Assembly: GCF_024267675.1 (NCBI RefSeq)
Contig: NZ_JALDYX010000005.1
Coordinates: forward strand, 1-64,000
Direction: 5' to 3'
Source of the DNA: Marinobacterium sedimentorum
GTDB taxonomy: Bacteria; Pseudomonadota; Gammaproteobacteria; Pseudomonadales; Balneatricaceae
Length of the DNA stretch: 64,000 nucleotides
The notes beneath the pieces were generated by a model. That model was not told the origin of the DNA. It searched no databases and was given only the letters and a program-made list of their open reading frames with translations. The position numbers and the translations under genes were made by a program. Of this stretch, positions 34,672 to 43,885 are shown in pieces (position 1 is the first letter of the stretch; every line of letters starts with the position of its first letter).

Positions 34672-35856
34672 TCAGCTCAAGGACAGCAGCGCTTCGCTCA
34701 GCAGCTGCGCATCGGCCAGGGGTGCGCTCTGCGCCGACACCAGCGGCAGATCCAGCACCTGTACGCCCAGGGCCTGCAGCGCCGGGACATCAATACCACC
34801 GTTATAGTGCCCATTACGGCTGTCGATCAGCACATAGTTCAACAGTTGCGACACCGGCACCGGCGGCTCACAATCCTGGCACAGCATCGCCAGCAGGCGC
34901 CGCACGGACTCCGTCAGGCTGATGCCGTGCTGTTCCGGGTCAGTCCCCAGGCTCGGCACATAGACCTTGGGCGCTGCACTGGCGGCAATTGCGCGGCCGG
35001 CGCCGCGGGGCAGCAGGTTGGCCAGCACGCTGGTATAAAAACTGCCGGGCGGAAAACAGATCAGCTCGGCGGCGGCAATCATGCGCTGGCGGGACTCGGG
35101 CAGCACCGACTGCACCGGCTGCCATTCATCCTGCGAGTGACTCAGGCTCAGCTGCTCGATCACCGCATTCCTGGCCGCCAGATCCAGGCCCGTGATCAGA
35201 TGTTCGCCTATCACCCGGGAGCCGTCGTCCAGATGCGCCACCAGATGGTAGTTGTCGTTGGTCACGGTATGCACTTCGCCCAGCACCTGGGCATGGCGGG
35301 CAAACTCGGCGATGGCTGCATCCAGATTCTTGGCATTGCGCAGATAGGTGCCCGCCAGCACCAGGTTGCCAATGCTGGCGCCACGCAGGTCAAAATCCTC
35401 GGCCATGGCCTCGCGGCAGGCTTGAAGCTGGATGCAGATCAGGTCCCGGGTCTGCTCATCGACAACCGCCGCCAGCGGATGCTCACCGGCGATAATGCTG
35501 TCCAGCTCCGCCCGCAGCTGCGGGGCACCGGCATTCTTGGACAGGCGGTGTGCAAACAACCGCACGCCTTCCGGATGCCCCGTCACCCGCTCGTCGGCCA
35601 GCGACATCAGCCGACTGCGCAAATCACCAATGGCCGGCATCGAAAACGCCTTGCGCAATATGGCCGAGCTGCCCCCCGAATCATAGGGGGTCACAAGGTG
35701 TGTCGAATTATGGGTATAGCGTTTCAGTGCCCGGCTGGTGCTATCGAGCGCGGAGCCGCCGGTAAAAAAAAGCAGCTCGGGCCCCCTCGCGGGCTCCAGC
35801 GCGTACCGTTCCAGACGGCCGGAATCCGGTATCCCCCGGGGTTGAACGGTATCCAT
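34672..35856 (-). CDS. CofD-like protein of the GAK-system type (UPF0052 relative)
   Basis: The 394-residue protein resembles the CofD/YvcK family, which bind phospho-sugar or nucleotide ligands in a Rossmann-like fold. LLFFTGGSALDSTSRALKRY opens the domain and VTPYDSGGSSAILRKAF and LSGTYLRNA-like GTYLRNAKNLDAAI follow. ICFPPGSFYTSVLANLLPRG is the late ligand-binding segment. The N-terminal pattern matches the variant named for GAK systems, but the other GAK genes (ATP-grasp, XXXCH protein, HprK-like kinase) are not adjacent. I start at 35856, where AAGG lies upstream; an ATG ten codons earlier (35886) is also possible. Function unknown. Confidence 0.75.
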   Translation of the reverse strand: MDTVQPRGIPDSGRLERYALEPARGPELLFFTGGSALDSTSRALKRYTHNSTHLVTPYDSGGSSAILRKAFSMPAIGDLRSRLMSLADERVTGHPEGVRLFAHRLSKNAGAPQLRAELDSIIAGEHPLAAVVDEQTRDLICIQLQACREAMAEDFDLRGASIGNLVLAGTYLRNAKNLDAAIAEFARHAQVLGEVHTVTNDNYHLVAHLDDGSRVIGEHLITGLDLAARNAVIEQLSLSHSQDEWQPVQSVLPESRQRMIAAAELICFPPGSFYTSVLANLLPRGAGRAIAASAAPKVYVPSLGTDPEQHGISLTESVRRLLAMLCQDCEPPVPVSQLLNYVLIDSRNGHYNGGIDVPALQALGVQVLDLPLVSAQSAPLADAQLLSEALLSLS

Positions 35857-36172
35857 GGCGACCTTGGCTTTGTTCCCTGAAAGCATTTTCAGTACGGACT
35901 CATTACGCTAAAAACAGCCGTCATTATTACCTATCCCCAGGCCCAGCCAAAGCGAAGATGTCATTTTTCCCGCCGCCGCCCAAAGCGCCTCGCGATCGCT
36001 GCCGCAACAGGATACGGCACGCACGCTGAGGCGCCGCAGCCTGGCCTGAACCGACCCAAAACGGTGCCATACTAACCAGTGGATGATGCCCTCAGGAACC
36101 ACCTTGGTGCGATTACCGCTCACCTTGGCACAGTGATTGCCTAAACAGTGCACACAGTATTGAGAGGTCGTT

Positions 36173-37381
36173 ATGAGTCAGACGGTATTTCCCTGGTTTC
36201 AGCCCATTATCGAGATCGCCAGTGGCAGGGTAGCCGGCTTCGAGGCTCTGGCGCGGCGCACCGGCCCCACAGGTCAGGTTGAGTCGGCCGCCGACATATT
36301 CAGCGACCCCGGCCGCTCGGCGCAGGAGCGGCTGGAGGTCGATCGCAGCGTGCGCCGCCAGGCGCTAAAACGCTTCAGCGCGCTTGCAGATACACAGTTT
36401 CTGAGCCTCAACCTGTCACCGGAATGGATCGACAGCCTTAATACCCTGGACGACCAACCCACCCTGACCATGATCAATGAGGCGGGGCTCTCGCCTACCC
36501 GGGTGGTACTGGAGATCACCGAACATAACGGCAATATCGACCTCATACGCCAGCGCGCGGAACACTATCGTAATGCCGGTGTACGCGTGGCATACGACGA
36601 CTTCGGCACCGGTTTTCAACAGATCGACCGCCTGCTGGCCTTCACCCCCGACCTGATCAAGCTGGACCTGCGCATGTTCCATAGCGGTGCATGCGGCATC
36701 CATAAGGGTGCAATTCTGCAGATGGTCGGGCAGATGGGCACTCAGCTGGGCAGCAAGATCATTTGCGAAGGGGTTGAAACGGCAGATGATTTTTACCTGG
36801 CGCTGCATTGCAATGCGAGCTACGTGCAGGGCTACCTGTTTGAACCGGCGCTGCCCGACTTTATCGACACTAACGCCACCGTGGACAAGGTCAAGCGGTT
36901 GCTGAATCAACATCTGGATATGACCGTCGAGCATACGGCGCGCTGGCAATGGCAGGAAAAGAGCTTGCACAGCAGCCTGCTGGCGCTGCGCGACCTGCTC
37001 GTCACCGGCAAGGGCGCCAGCGCACTGAAGAACTATCATCCCGCGCCCAACCTGCAGCGCTTCTATATCTGTAACCGCAACGGCGATCAGACCTCGCCCA
37101 ATTACTATTTTGACGATGGTACCTGGCAAGCCGATGCCAGCGTCATCGGCAACAACTGGAGCTGGCGGCCATACTTTTATCAGCTGATCGGGTCGACCGA
37201 TTACCAGAGCCGCATCCTGCGCTCGACACCCTACCTCGATATCGGTAGCGGTCAGCGCTGCGTCACCCTGAGCCTGGCACTGGATGCCGGGCAGGTGCTG
37301 CTGGTTGACGTCAAGGTATCGGATCCGCTCAACGGCGCCTGCTACAGCGACCTGATGCCGCCCATGGCGGGCTCTGCCTGA
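36173..37381 (+). CDS. EAL-domain c-di-GMP phosphodiesterase with C-terminal YkuI-like sensor domain
   Basis: The 402-residue protein has an N-terminal EAL domain (about 1-240) that looks catalytic: FEALARR for the EAL motif, LSLNLSP, LEITEHN, AYDDFGTGFQQ for the metal-binding DD, LIKLDLRM and ICEGVETADD. The C-terminal part (about 270-395) has a PAS/Cache-like fold with FYICNRNGDQTSPNYYF and resembles the YkuI C-terminal domain. No membrane helix is present, so it is cytosolic. It probably cleaves c-di-GMP in response to a small ligand. The VpsR-like regulator upstream may respond to the same messenger. It is monocistronic. Confidence 0.85.
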   Translation: MSQTVFPWFQPIIEIASGRVAGFEALARRTGPTGQVESAADIFSDPGRSAQERLEVDRSVRRQALKRFSALADTQFLSLNLSPEWIDSLNTLDDQPTLTMINEAGLSPTRVVLEITEHNGNIDLIRQRAEHYRNAGVRVAYDDFGTGFQQIDRLLAFTPDLIKLDLRMFHSGACGIHKGAILQMVGQMGTQLGSKIICEGVETADDFYLALHCNASYVQGYLFEPALPDFIDTNATVDKVKRLLNQHLDMTVEHTARWQWQEKSLHSSLLALRDLLVTGKGASALKNYHPAPNLQRFYICNRNGDQTSPNYYFDDGTWQADASVIGNNWSWRPYFYQLIGSTDYQSRILRSTPYLDIGSGQRCVTLSLALDAGQVLLVDVKVSDPLNGACYSDLMPPMAGSA

Positions 37382-37455
37382 ATGGGATGCCACCCTGAAT
37401 GTAATGCGCAGACCCGATGTGACGCGCAACTGAAGGCGACTCAGCGGCGATCGAA

Positions 37456-38064
37456 TCAGCGCCCCTGCAGCAGCCCCGCGACTATGTAGGCCATCAGGTA
37501 AAGCAACAGGTACAGCAGCGGTAGCGACCACAGCAGAATAATGCGCAGCTCAAGGCGCAGATCCGCCTCCCGGAGGCGATGCACCAGAACGCGGGACAGC
37601 GAAAACGCCAGCAGCATCATGGGGATCAGCAGCAGCCAGAACAGCGACAGTTGCGCCTTCCAGTGCCAGGAGACCGACAGCAGATCCACCAGGTAACGCA
37701 GGGGGTTCAACAGCAGATCCGGCACCTGCCAGGTTGTCGTGCCGGTCATGGAACGCACCAGAGGTACGCACAGCAAGATCGCCAGCAGATGCAATAGCCA
37801 GACCGCCTTGCTGGCACGCAACGTCACCGGATGGCGCTCCACGGCCTCCAGCTGACGGGCCCAGCGACCATAGTGGTAATCGTTCAGTGTCAGCAGATGT
37901 GGCTGCAGCATCGGACAGGACGCCGTATTTTCCCGCACATACAGCAAGGCATCCTCGGCCGAAACGAAACGCTTGCAGTAACGCAGCCCAAAAAGGCGCT
38001 GTTCGCAACAGAACACATCAAGGCGCGGATCGTAACGAACAGGATTGGGAATGTCCCCTGCCAT
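37456..38064 (-). CDS. Predicted inner-membrane protein of unknown function
   Basis: I do not recognise this 202-residue protein. The first 85 residues are soluble, with Cys residues in DVFCCEQRLF and RYCKRFVSAEDALLYVREN, followed by four hydrophobic segments (about 88-105, 118-135, 145-165 and 180-200). The start ATG at 38064 has GGGAGA upstream and is preferred to one 14 codons earlier. It is convergent with the EAL gene and followed upstream by an IS200 remnant. No partner gene suggests a role. Confidence 0.6.
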   Translation of the reverse strand: MAGDIPNPVRYDPRLDVFCCEQRLFGLRYCKRFVSAEDALLYVRENTASCPMLQPHLLTLNDYHYGRWARQLEAVERHPVTLRASKAVWLLHLLAILLCVPLVRSMTGTTTWQVPDLLLNPLRYLVDLLSVSWHWKAQLSLFWLLLIPMMLLAFSLSRVLVHRLREADLRLELRIILLWSLPLLYLLLYLMAYIVAGLLQGR

Positions 38065-38114
38065 GCATTTCTCCCTGCGGGCAATAACATGCGTAAAGCT
38101 TCGCACTCATTGTA

Positions 38115-38355
38115 ACAGCGTCTCGCACCCCGGGTGTTCGCCGCCTCCTGGCGACGCCCGATACAGTTAAGGTACGTCCGGCATCGCCGCAGGCTTAAGT
38201 TCTCGCCATTGACATTTCGCTGGCGACCTTTGAACTGCCTGGCGATGGCGATTGCACTTTTGCCCTTGAGGTAGCCAGCCACATTGGATACTGAGTACTT
38301 CGGCGGGATGCTGATACACATGTGGATATGATCCGGCATCAGGTGACCTTCAGGG
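38115..38355 (-). pseudogene. Remnant of an IS200/IS605 TnpA transposase
   Basis: On the minus strand a segment reads [20 protein letters not shown] and then GYLKGKSAIAIARQFKGRQR, closely resembling the HUH (HIH) core of IS200-type TnpA. It continues into a degraded RTYLNCIGRRQE that corresponds to the RGYFVSTVGRDE region. The N-terminal third and the C-terminus are missing, and no start codon or element ends are visible. It is a decayed insertion between a membrane-protein gene and the sulP gene. Confidence 0.8.
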
Positions 38356-38601
38356 GTATCTGCTCCGCCACCAGCCGCAGGGCCTTTTCGGCATCGCTCT
38401 GCCGGAATGCCGCCTGCAAAGGGTGCAGGATTGAAATGCGCTGCAGGAAAAGTGCAAGCCCGGCGGGGCTGCTGCATGGAATATGCTCCTGCCCAACCGC
38501 TAAATCACCCGTACCTATACTATCGCCGCGATTGTAGCGGACGGCTTATTCCCCTTACACTGTGTGTCTTTAACCTTTGCTATAAAAGGATGTGCCAGCA
38601 T

Positions 38602-40326
38602 ATGCCACATCGCGCTCACCTGTTCTCGCTGCGGATCTGCAACGCCCTGCGCGAAAGTTGTTTTGCAGAATCCTATTCAACACAACGTTTTTCCAAGGAT
38701 GTCATTGCCGGTATCACCCTGGGCATCATCGCCATACCGCTGGCGATGGCACTGGCAATCGCCAGCGGCGTCGCCCCGCAATATGGCCTCTACTCAGCCA
38801 TGGTGGCCGGCTTTTTCATCGCCCTGACCGGCGGCTCAAGGTACAGCATTTCGGGACCGACGGCCGCTTTCGTCGTGATCCTTTACCCGATCACCCAGCA
38901 GTTCGGTCTCAGTGGCCTGCTCGTCGCCACCCTGATGGCCGGACTGATCATGGTGGCACTGGCGCTGGCGCGCCTCGGACGCCTGATCGAGTACATTCCG
39001 GAACCGGTAACCCTGGGTTTCACCTCCGGTATTGCCATCGTTATCGCCACGCTGCAGATCAGGGATTTCTTCGGACTCGATCTTGATGTGTTGCCAGAGT
39101 CCTGGCTTGCCAAGGTTGAAACCCTGCTGTTGTCATTACCCCAGCTGGATCCTGCCAGTCTGCTGGTCGGGGCCTCGACCCTCGGCCTGATGATTCTCTG
39201 GCCCCGTCTGCGGTTACCCGTACCAGGACATCTGCCGGCGCTGGTGCTCGGCGTTGCGCTGTCATTGCTGCTCGGTGCCTTTGGCTTTGAGGTCGACACC
39301 ATAGGTACGCGCTTCAGTTATCTGCTTGCCGACGGCACCAGTGGCCAGGGCATTCCACCGGTCCTGCCTTCGTTCGAATGGCCCTGGTTGCGACCGGGCC
39401 CTGCAGGAGCGCCACTTGAATGGTCCTTCGACGTCATACGGACACTGCTGCCGGCGGCCTTCACCATCGCCATGCTCGGCGCCATCGAATCACTGCTCTG
39501 TGCCGTGGTGCTGGATGGCATGACCGGCCGGCGCCATAACGCCAATTCCGAGTTACTGGGACAGGGTATCGGCAACCTGATCGCGCCGTTCTTTGGGGGT
39601 ATTACCGCCACGGCGGCAATCGCACGCTCAGCGGCCAACTACCGAGCCGGGGCCCAGAGTCCTGTAGCTGCAATGATTCATGCACTGGTGGTCATGGCGA
39701 CCCTGCTGGCCTTCGCCCCGCTGCTGTCCTGGCTACCGATGGCATCAATGGCCGCAATGTTGTTGATGGTGGCCTGGAACATGAGCGAGGCCCACAAAGT
39801 GGTGGCACTGATACGCAAGGCGCCGATGGGCGATATTCTGGTACTGGCGGTCTGCCTGTCCCTCACCGTGCTGTTCGATATGGTGATTGCGATCGGTACC
39901 GGCATCGTGCTGGCCTCGCTGCTGTTTGTACGTGACCTTGCCGCCATGACAAAGGTCAGCGAGATCAGCGGCAATCGCCGGCTGGTGCCGGAACCCTTGC
40001 CCCAGAACTGGTCACTGTACAAAATCAATGGCCCCCTGTTCTTCGCGGCCGCAGACCGGGTCTTTTCCGAACTGGAACTGCTGAGCCGCTATAACCGGGG
40101 GGTACTGCTGTATCTGGATGGCGTACCCATGCTGGATGCCGGCGGACTGGCGGCGCTGGAAAAATTTATCGCCAGCTGCCACTCGAGCAACATTGAATTG
40201 CTAATCGCCGATCTGCAGTTTCAGCCGCTTAAAGCCCTGGCCCGAGCGGGCATCCGCCCGATCGAGGGCCAGCTGAGTTTCAGCCCCACGCTGGTCGAAG
40301 CGCTGGAACTGGTGAGGAACAAGTGA
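38602..40326 (+). CDS. SulP-family anion transporter with STAS domain (DauA-like)
   Basis: This protein of about 574 residues is an inner-membrane carrier of the SulP/SLC26 family. [20 protein letters not shown] begins the membrane domain, with the SulP signature [20 protein letters not shown] near residue 50, and further helices up to about 440. A C-terminal STAS domain follows ([37 protein letters not shown]). E. coli DauA carries C4-dicarboxylates; sulfate or bicarbonate are alternatives. The open frame extends upstream into IS-remnant DNA; I choose ATG 38602, with AAAAGGA about 11 bases upstream, although 38590 is possible. It is monocistronic. Confidence 0.85.
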   Translation: MPHRAHLFSLRICNALRESCFAESYSTQRFSKDVIAGITLGIIAIPLAMALAIASGVAPQYGLYSAMVAGFFIALTGGSRYSISGPTAAFVVILYPITQQFGLSGLLVATLMAGLIMVALALARLGRLIEYIPEPVTLGFTSGIAIVIATLQIRDFFGLDLDVLPESWLAKVETLLLSLPQLDPASLLVGASTLGLMILWPRLRLPVPGHLPALVLGVALSLLLGAFGFEVDTIGTRFSYLLADGTSGQGIPPVLPSFEWPWLRPGPAGAPLEWSFDVIRTLLPAAFTIAMLGAIESLLCAVVLDGMTGRRHNANSELLGQGIGNLIAPFFGGITATAAIARSAANYRAGAQSPVAAMIHALVVMATLLAFAPLLSWLPMASMAAMLLMVAWNMSEAHKVVALIRKAPMGDILVLAVCLSLTVLFDMVIAIGTGIVLASLLFVRDLAAMTKVSEISGNRRLVPEPLPQNWSLYKINGPLFFAAADRVFSELELLSRYNRGVLLYLDGVPMLDAGGLAALEKFIASCHSSNIELLIADLQFQPLKALARAGIRPIEGQLSFSPTLVEALELVRNK

Positions 40327-40421
40327 CGTGATAATCACCAATCCTGTGCGTCGATGAGCGCCTGAAGGCCCCGTCGACGGCCCCATCGATGTCATTAGGG
40401 CCGTACTTCAGCCCGCCCTAC

Positions 40422-41189
40422 TCACTCCATCATCAGCATGCGTTGTTCAAGCTGGCCCTGCAGCTCAATATTGAAGTGCTCGGCCGAGCGCATGTGCGTC
40501 AGCATCAGCGCTCTCGCCTTTTCGGCATCGCGGGCGCGAAAGGCGTCCATCAGCTGGCGATGATAATCCAGGTTGGCGCAGGAGAACTCGCGCTGCTCCG
40601 GCAGGCGCGCCTTCTTGAAAATCACCAGATCCCGGATCAGGTCATTCAGAAAGCGGCCAATAAAGGCCAGCAGCGGGTTGGTACAGCGCTCGGCCAGCAC
40701 CACATGAAATTCAAGCTCGGCGATACGCTGCTCGATACGCTCCTCAAAGTCCGCCGCAGGCTGTGCACAGCGCTCCACCAGTGAATCCAGCCGGTCGAGG
40801 TCATCCTCGCTCAGCAGAGGCGTCACCTGGGCGGCGATTTCCGGCTCCACCAGGGTGCGCAGCGCATAGATATCCGGCCCGCTGGGCTGTTCGAAATGCA
40901 GGAAATTGCGCAGCAGCTGGCTGGCCAGATCATAGGGTACCGACACCAGCACCGCGCCACCGTTGGGCCCGGTGCGGATACTGATCAGGCCCTGCACTTC
41001 CAGTGACTTCAGCGCTTCGCGCACCGTGCCCTTGGCACAGTCAAACTGGGCCATAAGCTCCCGTTCGTTGGGCAGGCGCTCGCCGGGCTGCTTGCCATTG
41101 ACCACGACCCAGCGCTTGATCGAATCGACGATCTGGTCGGCACGCTTGATTCGTCGGCTGGGGGTGAAAGCTGCACTATCGTTGTTCAT
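40422..41189 (-). CDS. GntR/FadR-family transcriptional regulator
   Basis: This 255-residue regulator has an N-terminal winged helix (ERLPNERELMAQFDCAKGTV then REALKSLEVQGLISIR) and a FadR/FCD-type all-helical ligand domain from about residue 100. The FCD metal or acid ligands are suggested by Asp/His residues in DIYALRTLVEPEIA and LDYHRQLMDAFRARD. It is divergent from gcdH, and the intergenic region holds a perfect 20-base palindrome. It therefore probably represses the glutaryl-CoA genes and is released by glutarate or glutaryl-CoA. The effector is inferred from context only. Confidence 0.9.
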   Translation of the reverse strand: MNNDSAAFTPSRRIKRADQIVDSIKRWVVVNGKQPGERLPNERELMAQFDCAKGTVREALKSLEVQGLISIRTGPNGGAVLVSVPYDLASQLLRNFLHFEQPSGPDIYALRTLVEPEIAAQVTPLLSEDDLDRLDSLVERCAQPAADFEERIEQRIAELEFHVVLAERCTNPLLAFIGRFLNDLIRDLVIFKKARLPEQREFSCANLDYHRQLMDAFRARDAEKARALMLTHMRSAEHFNIELQGQLEQRMLMME

Positions 41190-41260
41190 AAAGGTGTCTT
41201 TGTGGGTGGTCGTCTATTCTGCCACGGACGCCCCAGCTTGGGCATAAAAGTTTAATTAAC

Positions 41261-41280
41261 CTATTTATTGCAATAAATAG
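41261..41280. promoter_or_regulatory. Perfect 20-bp palindrome, likely GntR operator
   Basis: CTATTTATTGCAATAAATAG is its own reverse complement. It lies 58 bases before the gcdH start and 71 bases before the divergent gntR start. A TATTAT -10-like box follows directly at 41283-41288, so a bound protein would block RNA polymerase. This is a strong candidate for the operator of the adjacent regulator. Confidence 0.75.
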
Positions 41281-41338
41281 ACTATTATAGTTTTATGCTA
41301 CTCAACCAGCCCGATACTTGACCCAGGAGAGCGATACC

Positions 41339-42526
41339 ATGGCACAGCACAGCAGCTTCAACTGGCAGGACCCTCTGCTGATCGACCAGCAGCTTAACGA
41401 AGAAGAGCGCCAGATCCGCGACATGGCCCATGACTACTGTCAGGAGCAGCTGCAGCCGCGGGTACTGCAAGCCTTTCGCCATGAGCACTTCGAGCGTGAA
41501 ATCATGCGGGAGATGGGAGCCCTGGGGCTGCTCGGCGCCTGTGTCGATCCGCAGTACGGCGGCAGCGGCCTGAGCCAGGTGGGCTACGGCCTTATCGCCC
41601 GCGAGGTAGAGCGTGTCGATTCCGGCTACCGCTCGGCCATGAGCGTGCAGTCCTCCCTGGTGATGTACCCCATCGAAACCTATGGATCTGAGGCGCAGAA
41701 GCAGAAATACCTGCCAAAACTTGCCAGTGGCGAATGGGTCGGCTGCTTCGGCCTGACCGAGCCCAACCATGGCTCGGACCCGGGCTCGATGATTACGCGG
41801 GCCAAAAAGGTCGAGGGCGGCTATCGTCTCAGCGGCCAGAAGATGTGGATTACCAACAGCCCCATCGCCGACCTGGCCGTGGTCTGGGCCAAGTCCGACG
41901 CCCACGACGGCAAGATCAAGGGCTTTATCGTCGAGCGTGAAACCGAGGGCTTCAGCACGCCCAAGATCGAGGGCAAGGTCAGCCTGCGGGCCTCTGTCAC
42001 CGGCGAAATCGTGCTGGATGAGGCCTTTGTACCGGACGAAAACCTGCTGCCCGACGCCAGCGGTCTCAGCGGCCCCTTCGGCTGCCTGAACAAGGCGCGC
42101 TACGGTATCGCCTGGGGTGTCATGGGGGCGGCGGAATTCTGCTGGCATGCCGCGCGCCAGTACTGCCTGGATCGCACCCAGTTCGGCCGGCCCCTGGCGG
42201 CCAACCAGCTGATTCAGCTGAAACTCGCCAACATGCAGACCGAAATCACCCTGGGGCTGCAGGCGGCACTGCAGGTCGGCCGTCTGCTGGATACAGGTCA
42301 GGGCGCACCGGAAATGGTATCCCTGATCAAGCGCAACAACTGTGGCAAGGCACTGGATATCGCCCGGGTGTCGCGGGACATGCACGGCGGCAATGGTGTA
42401 TCGGACGAGTTTGGCGTTATCCGCCACATGGTCAACCTGGAGTCGGTGAACACCTACGAGGGCACCCACGATGTGCATGCACTGATCCTGGGCCGTGCCC
42501 AGACCGGCATTCAGGCGTTCTGCTAA
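41339..42526 (+). CDS. gcdH: Glutaryl-CoA dehydrogenase
   Basis: This 395-residue flavoprotein oxidises and decarboxylates glutaryl-CoA to crotonyl-CoA in lysine, tryptophan and glutarate breakdown. [18 protein letters not shown] at the start, [16 protein letters not shown] and [18 protein letters not shown] are typical of GcdH. The catalytic base is Glu374 in the ending [19 protein letters not shown], which matches the glutaryl-CoA rather than general acyl-CoA dehydrogenase signature. The ATG at 41339 has AGGAGA upstream. It is followed 31 bases later by a CoA-transferase gene and controlled by the palindrome upstream. Confidence 0.93.
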   Translation: MAQHSSFNWQDPLLIDQQLNEEERQIRDMAHDYCQEQLQPRVLQAFRHEHFEREIMREMGALGLLGACVDPQYGGSGLSQVGYGLIAREVERVDSGYRSAMSVQSSLVMYPIETYGSEAQKQKYLPKLASGEWVGCFGLTEPNHGSDPGSMITRAKKVEGGYRLSGQKMWITNSPIADLAVVWAKSDAHDGKIKGFIVERETEGFSTPKIEGKVSLRASVTGEIVLDEAFVPDENLLPDASGLSGPFGCLNKARYGIAWGVMGAAEFCWHAARQYCLDRTQFGRPLAANQLIQLKLANMQTEITLGLQAALQVGRLLDTGQGAPEMVSLIKRNNCGKALDIARVSRDMHGGNGVSDEFGVIRHMVNLESVNTYEGTHDVHALILGRAQTGIQAFC

Positions 42527-42557
42527 TCCACCGCCCTGCGAACAAGGAGCCGCATCC

Positions 42558-43772
42558 ATGAGCCCAAAGCCCCTCAAAGGCATCCGTGTGCTGGATCTGT
42601 CCCGTGTTCTGGCCGGCCCCTGGTGCAGCCAGCAGCTGGCAGACCTGGGAGCTGAAGTGATCAAGATCGAGCGCCCCGGGCGCGGCGATGACACCCGCGC
42701 CTGGGGGCCGCCCTGGCTTGAAGGCAGCACCGAGGCGGCCTATTACCTCAGCGCCAATCGCGGCAAGTCGTCGGTTGCCATCGATATCGCCAGGCCCGAA
42801 GGTCAGCAGCTGGTCAAACAGCTGCTGCAGGACTGCGATATGTTGCTGGAGAACTTCAAGGTCGGCGGCCTGAAACGCTATGGCCTGGACTACGACAGCC
42901 TCAAGGCCGACAGGCCGGATCTGATCTACTGCTCGATCACCGGTTTTGGTCAGGACGGGCCCTACGCCCACAGGGCCGGTTACGATTTCATGATTCAGGG
43001 CATGGGCGGGCTTATGAGCCTCACCGGCCTGCCGGACAGCGAGCCCGGTGGCGGACCCGTCAAGGTGGGGGTCGCCTTCGCCGATATTTTCACCGGCATG
43101 TACGCCGCCAATGCCATCATGGCAGCTCTCTTTGCGCGCCAGCAGAGCGGCACAGGCACCCATATCGACCTGGCCCTGCTCGATGTGCAGGTCGCGGTGC
43201 TGGCCAACCAGTCAATGAATTACCTCTGTTCCGGCCAGCCGCCGACACGCCTGGGCAATGCCCATCCCAACATCGTGCCCTACCAGGCCTTTGCCACCCT
43301 TGATGGCCACCTGATTCTGGCGGTGGGCAATGATGCCCAGTTTGGCCGTTTCTGCGCTACCGCAGGCTGCCAGGAGTTAACCGCAGACCCGCGCTTTGCC
43401 TGCAACCAGACCCGGGTTGAGCACCGTGACAGCCTTGTGCCACTGCTGCAGGCTCGCATGGCCACACGCAGCACGGCCGACTGGCTGAGTGCGCTGGAGG
43501 CCGCCGGCGTGCCCTGCGGCCCGATCAACAATCTGCAACAGGTGTTCGACGATCCTCAGGTGCAGCATCGCAGCCTGAAGTTCGACCTGCCCCACGCGTC
43601 CGGTGGCGCCGTGCCTATGGTTGGCAACCCCATCCGCTTTAACGGCCAGCCCCTGAACGCCAGCAGCGCACCGCCGCTGCTGGGGCAGCACACCGATCAG
43701 GTACTGGAACAGCAGCTCGGACTGTCGCCGCAGGACTGTCGCCGTTTGCGCGACCAGGGCCTGATCGGCTGA
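42558..43772 (+). CDS. CaiB/BaiF CoA-transferase, probably glutarate CoA-transferase
   Basis: The 404-residue enzyme belongs to the family III CoA-transferases. KGIRVLDLSRVLAGPWCSQQ opens the fold, ADLGAEVIKIERPGRGDDTR and ANRGKSSVAIDI follow, and the probable catalytic aspartate is Asp143 in AGYDFMIQGMGGLMS. Next to gcdH the likely reaction is transfer of CoA from succinyl-CoA to glutarate (SUGCT/GcoT type). The ATG at 42558 has AAGGAG upstream. It shares the operon and operator with gcdH. Confidence 0.87.
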   Translation: MSPKPLKGIRVLDLSRVLAGPWCSQQLADLGAEVIKIERPGRGDDTRAWGPPWLEGSTEAAYYLSANRGKSSVAIDIARPEGQQLVKQLLQDCDMLLENFKVGGLKRYGLDYDSLKADRPDLIYCSITGFGQDGPYAHRAGYDFMIQGMGGLMSLTGLPDSEPGGGPVKVGVAFADIFTGMYAANAIMAALFARQQSGTGTHIDLALLDVQVAVLANQSMNYLCSGQPPTRLGNAHPNIVPYQAFATLDGHLILAVGNDAQFGRFCATAGCQELTADPRFACNQTRVEHRDSLVPLLQARMATRSTADWLSALEAAGVPCGPINNLQQVFDDPQVQHRSLKFDLPHASGGAVPMVGNPIRFNGQPLNASSAPPLLGQHTDQVLEQQLGLSPQDCRRLRDQGLIG

Positions 43773-43885
43773 AGCCATGCCGTAGAGGGACGCGACTTTT
43801 CAGTCTCGCGGATGCCGCACCAGCGGTTTATGATGGCCTAGGAGCCGGAGCCGTCTGCCGGCGTTAACACTCAGAAGGGGAATCT

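Noticed and set aside
34591-35880. Long plus-strand open frame opposite the CofD-like gene
   Set aside because: It is the antisense of a well-supported gene and reads as His/Gln/Arg-rich sequence typical of shadow frames in GC-rich DNA.
35908-36153. 81-codon minus-strand frame before the EAL gene
   Set aside because: No ribosome-binding site, no recognisable pattern and Cys/Trp-rich composition; it probably covers the promoter region of the EAL gene.
36416-37531. 371-codon minus-strand frame opposite the EAL gene
   Set aside because: Antisense shadow; the plus-strand frame has complete EAL catalytic motifs.
37890-38477. 195-codon minus-strand frame covering the IS200 remnant
   Set aside because: Only the middle third resembles a transposase. 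The ends are unrelated frames, one of them overlapping the membrane-protein gene, so it was kept as a remnant, not a gene.
38407-38601. Long N-terminal extension of the SulP transporter
   Set aside because: The added residues are Cys/Arg-rich, derive from IS-scar DNA and are not found in SulP proteins; later ATG codons fit better.
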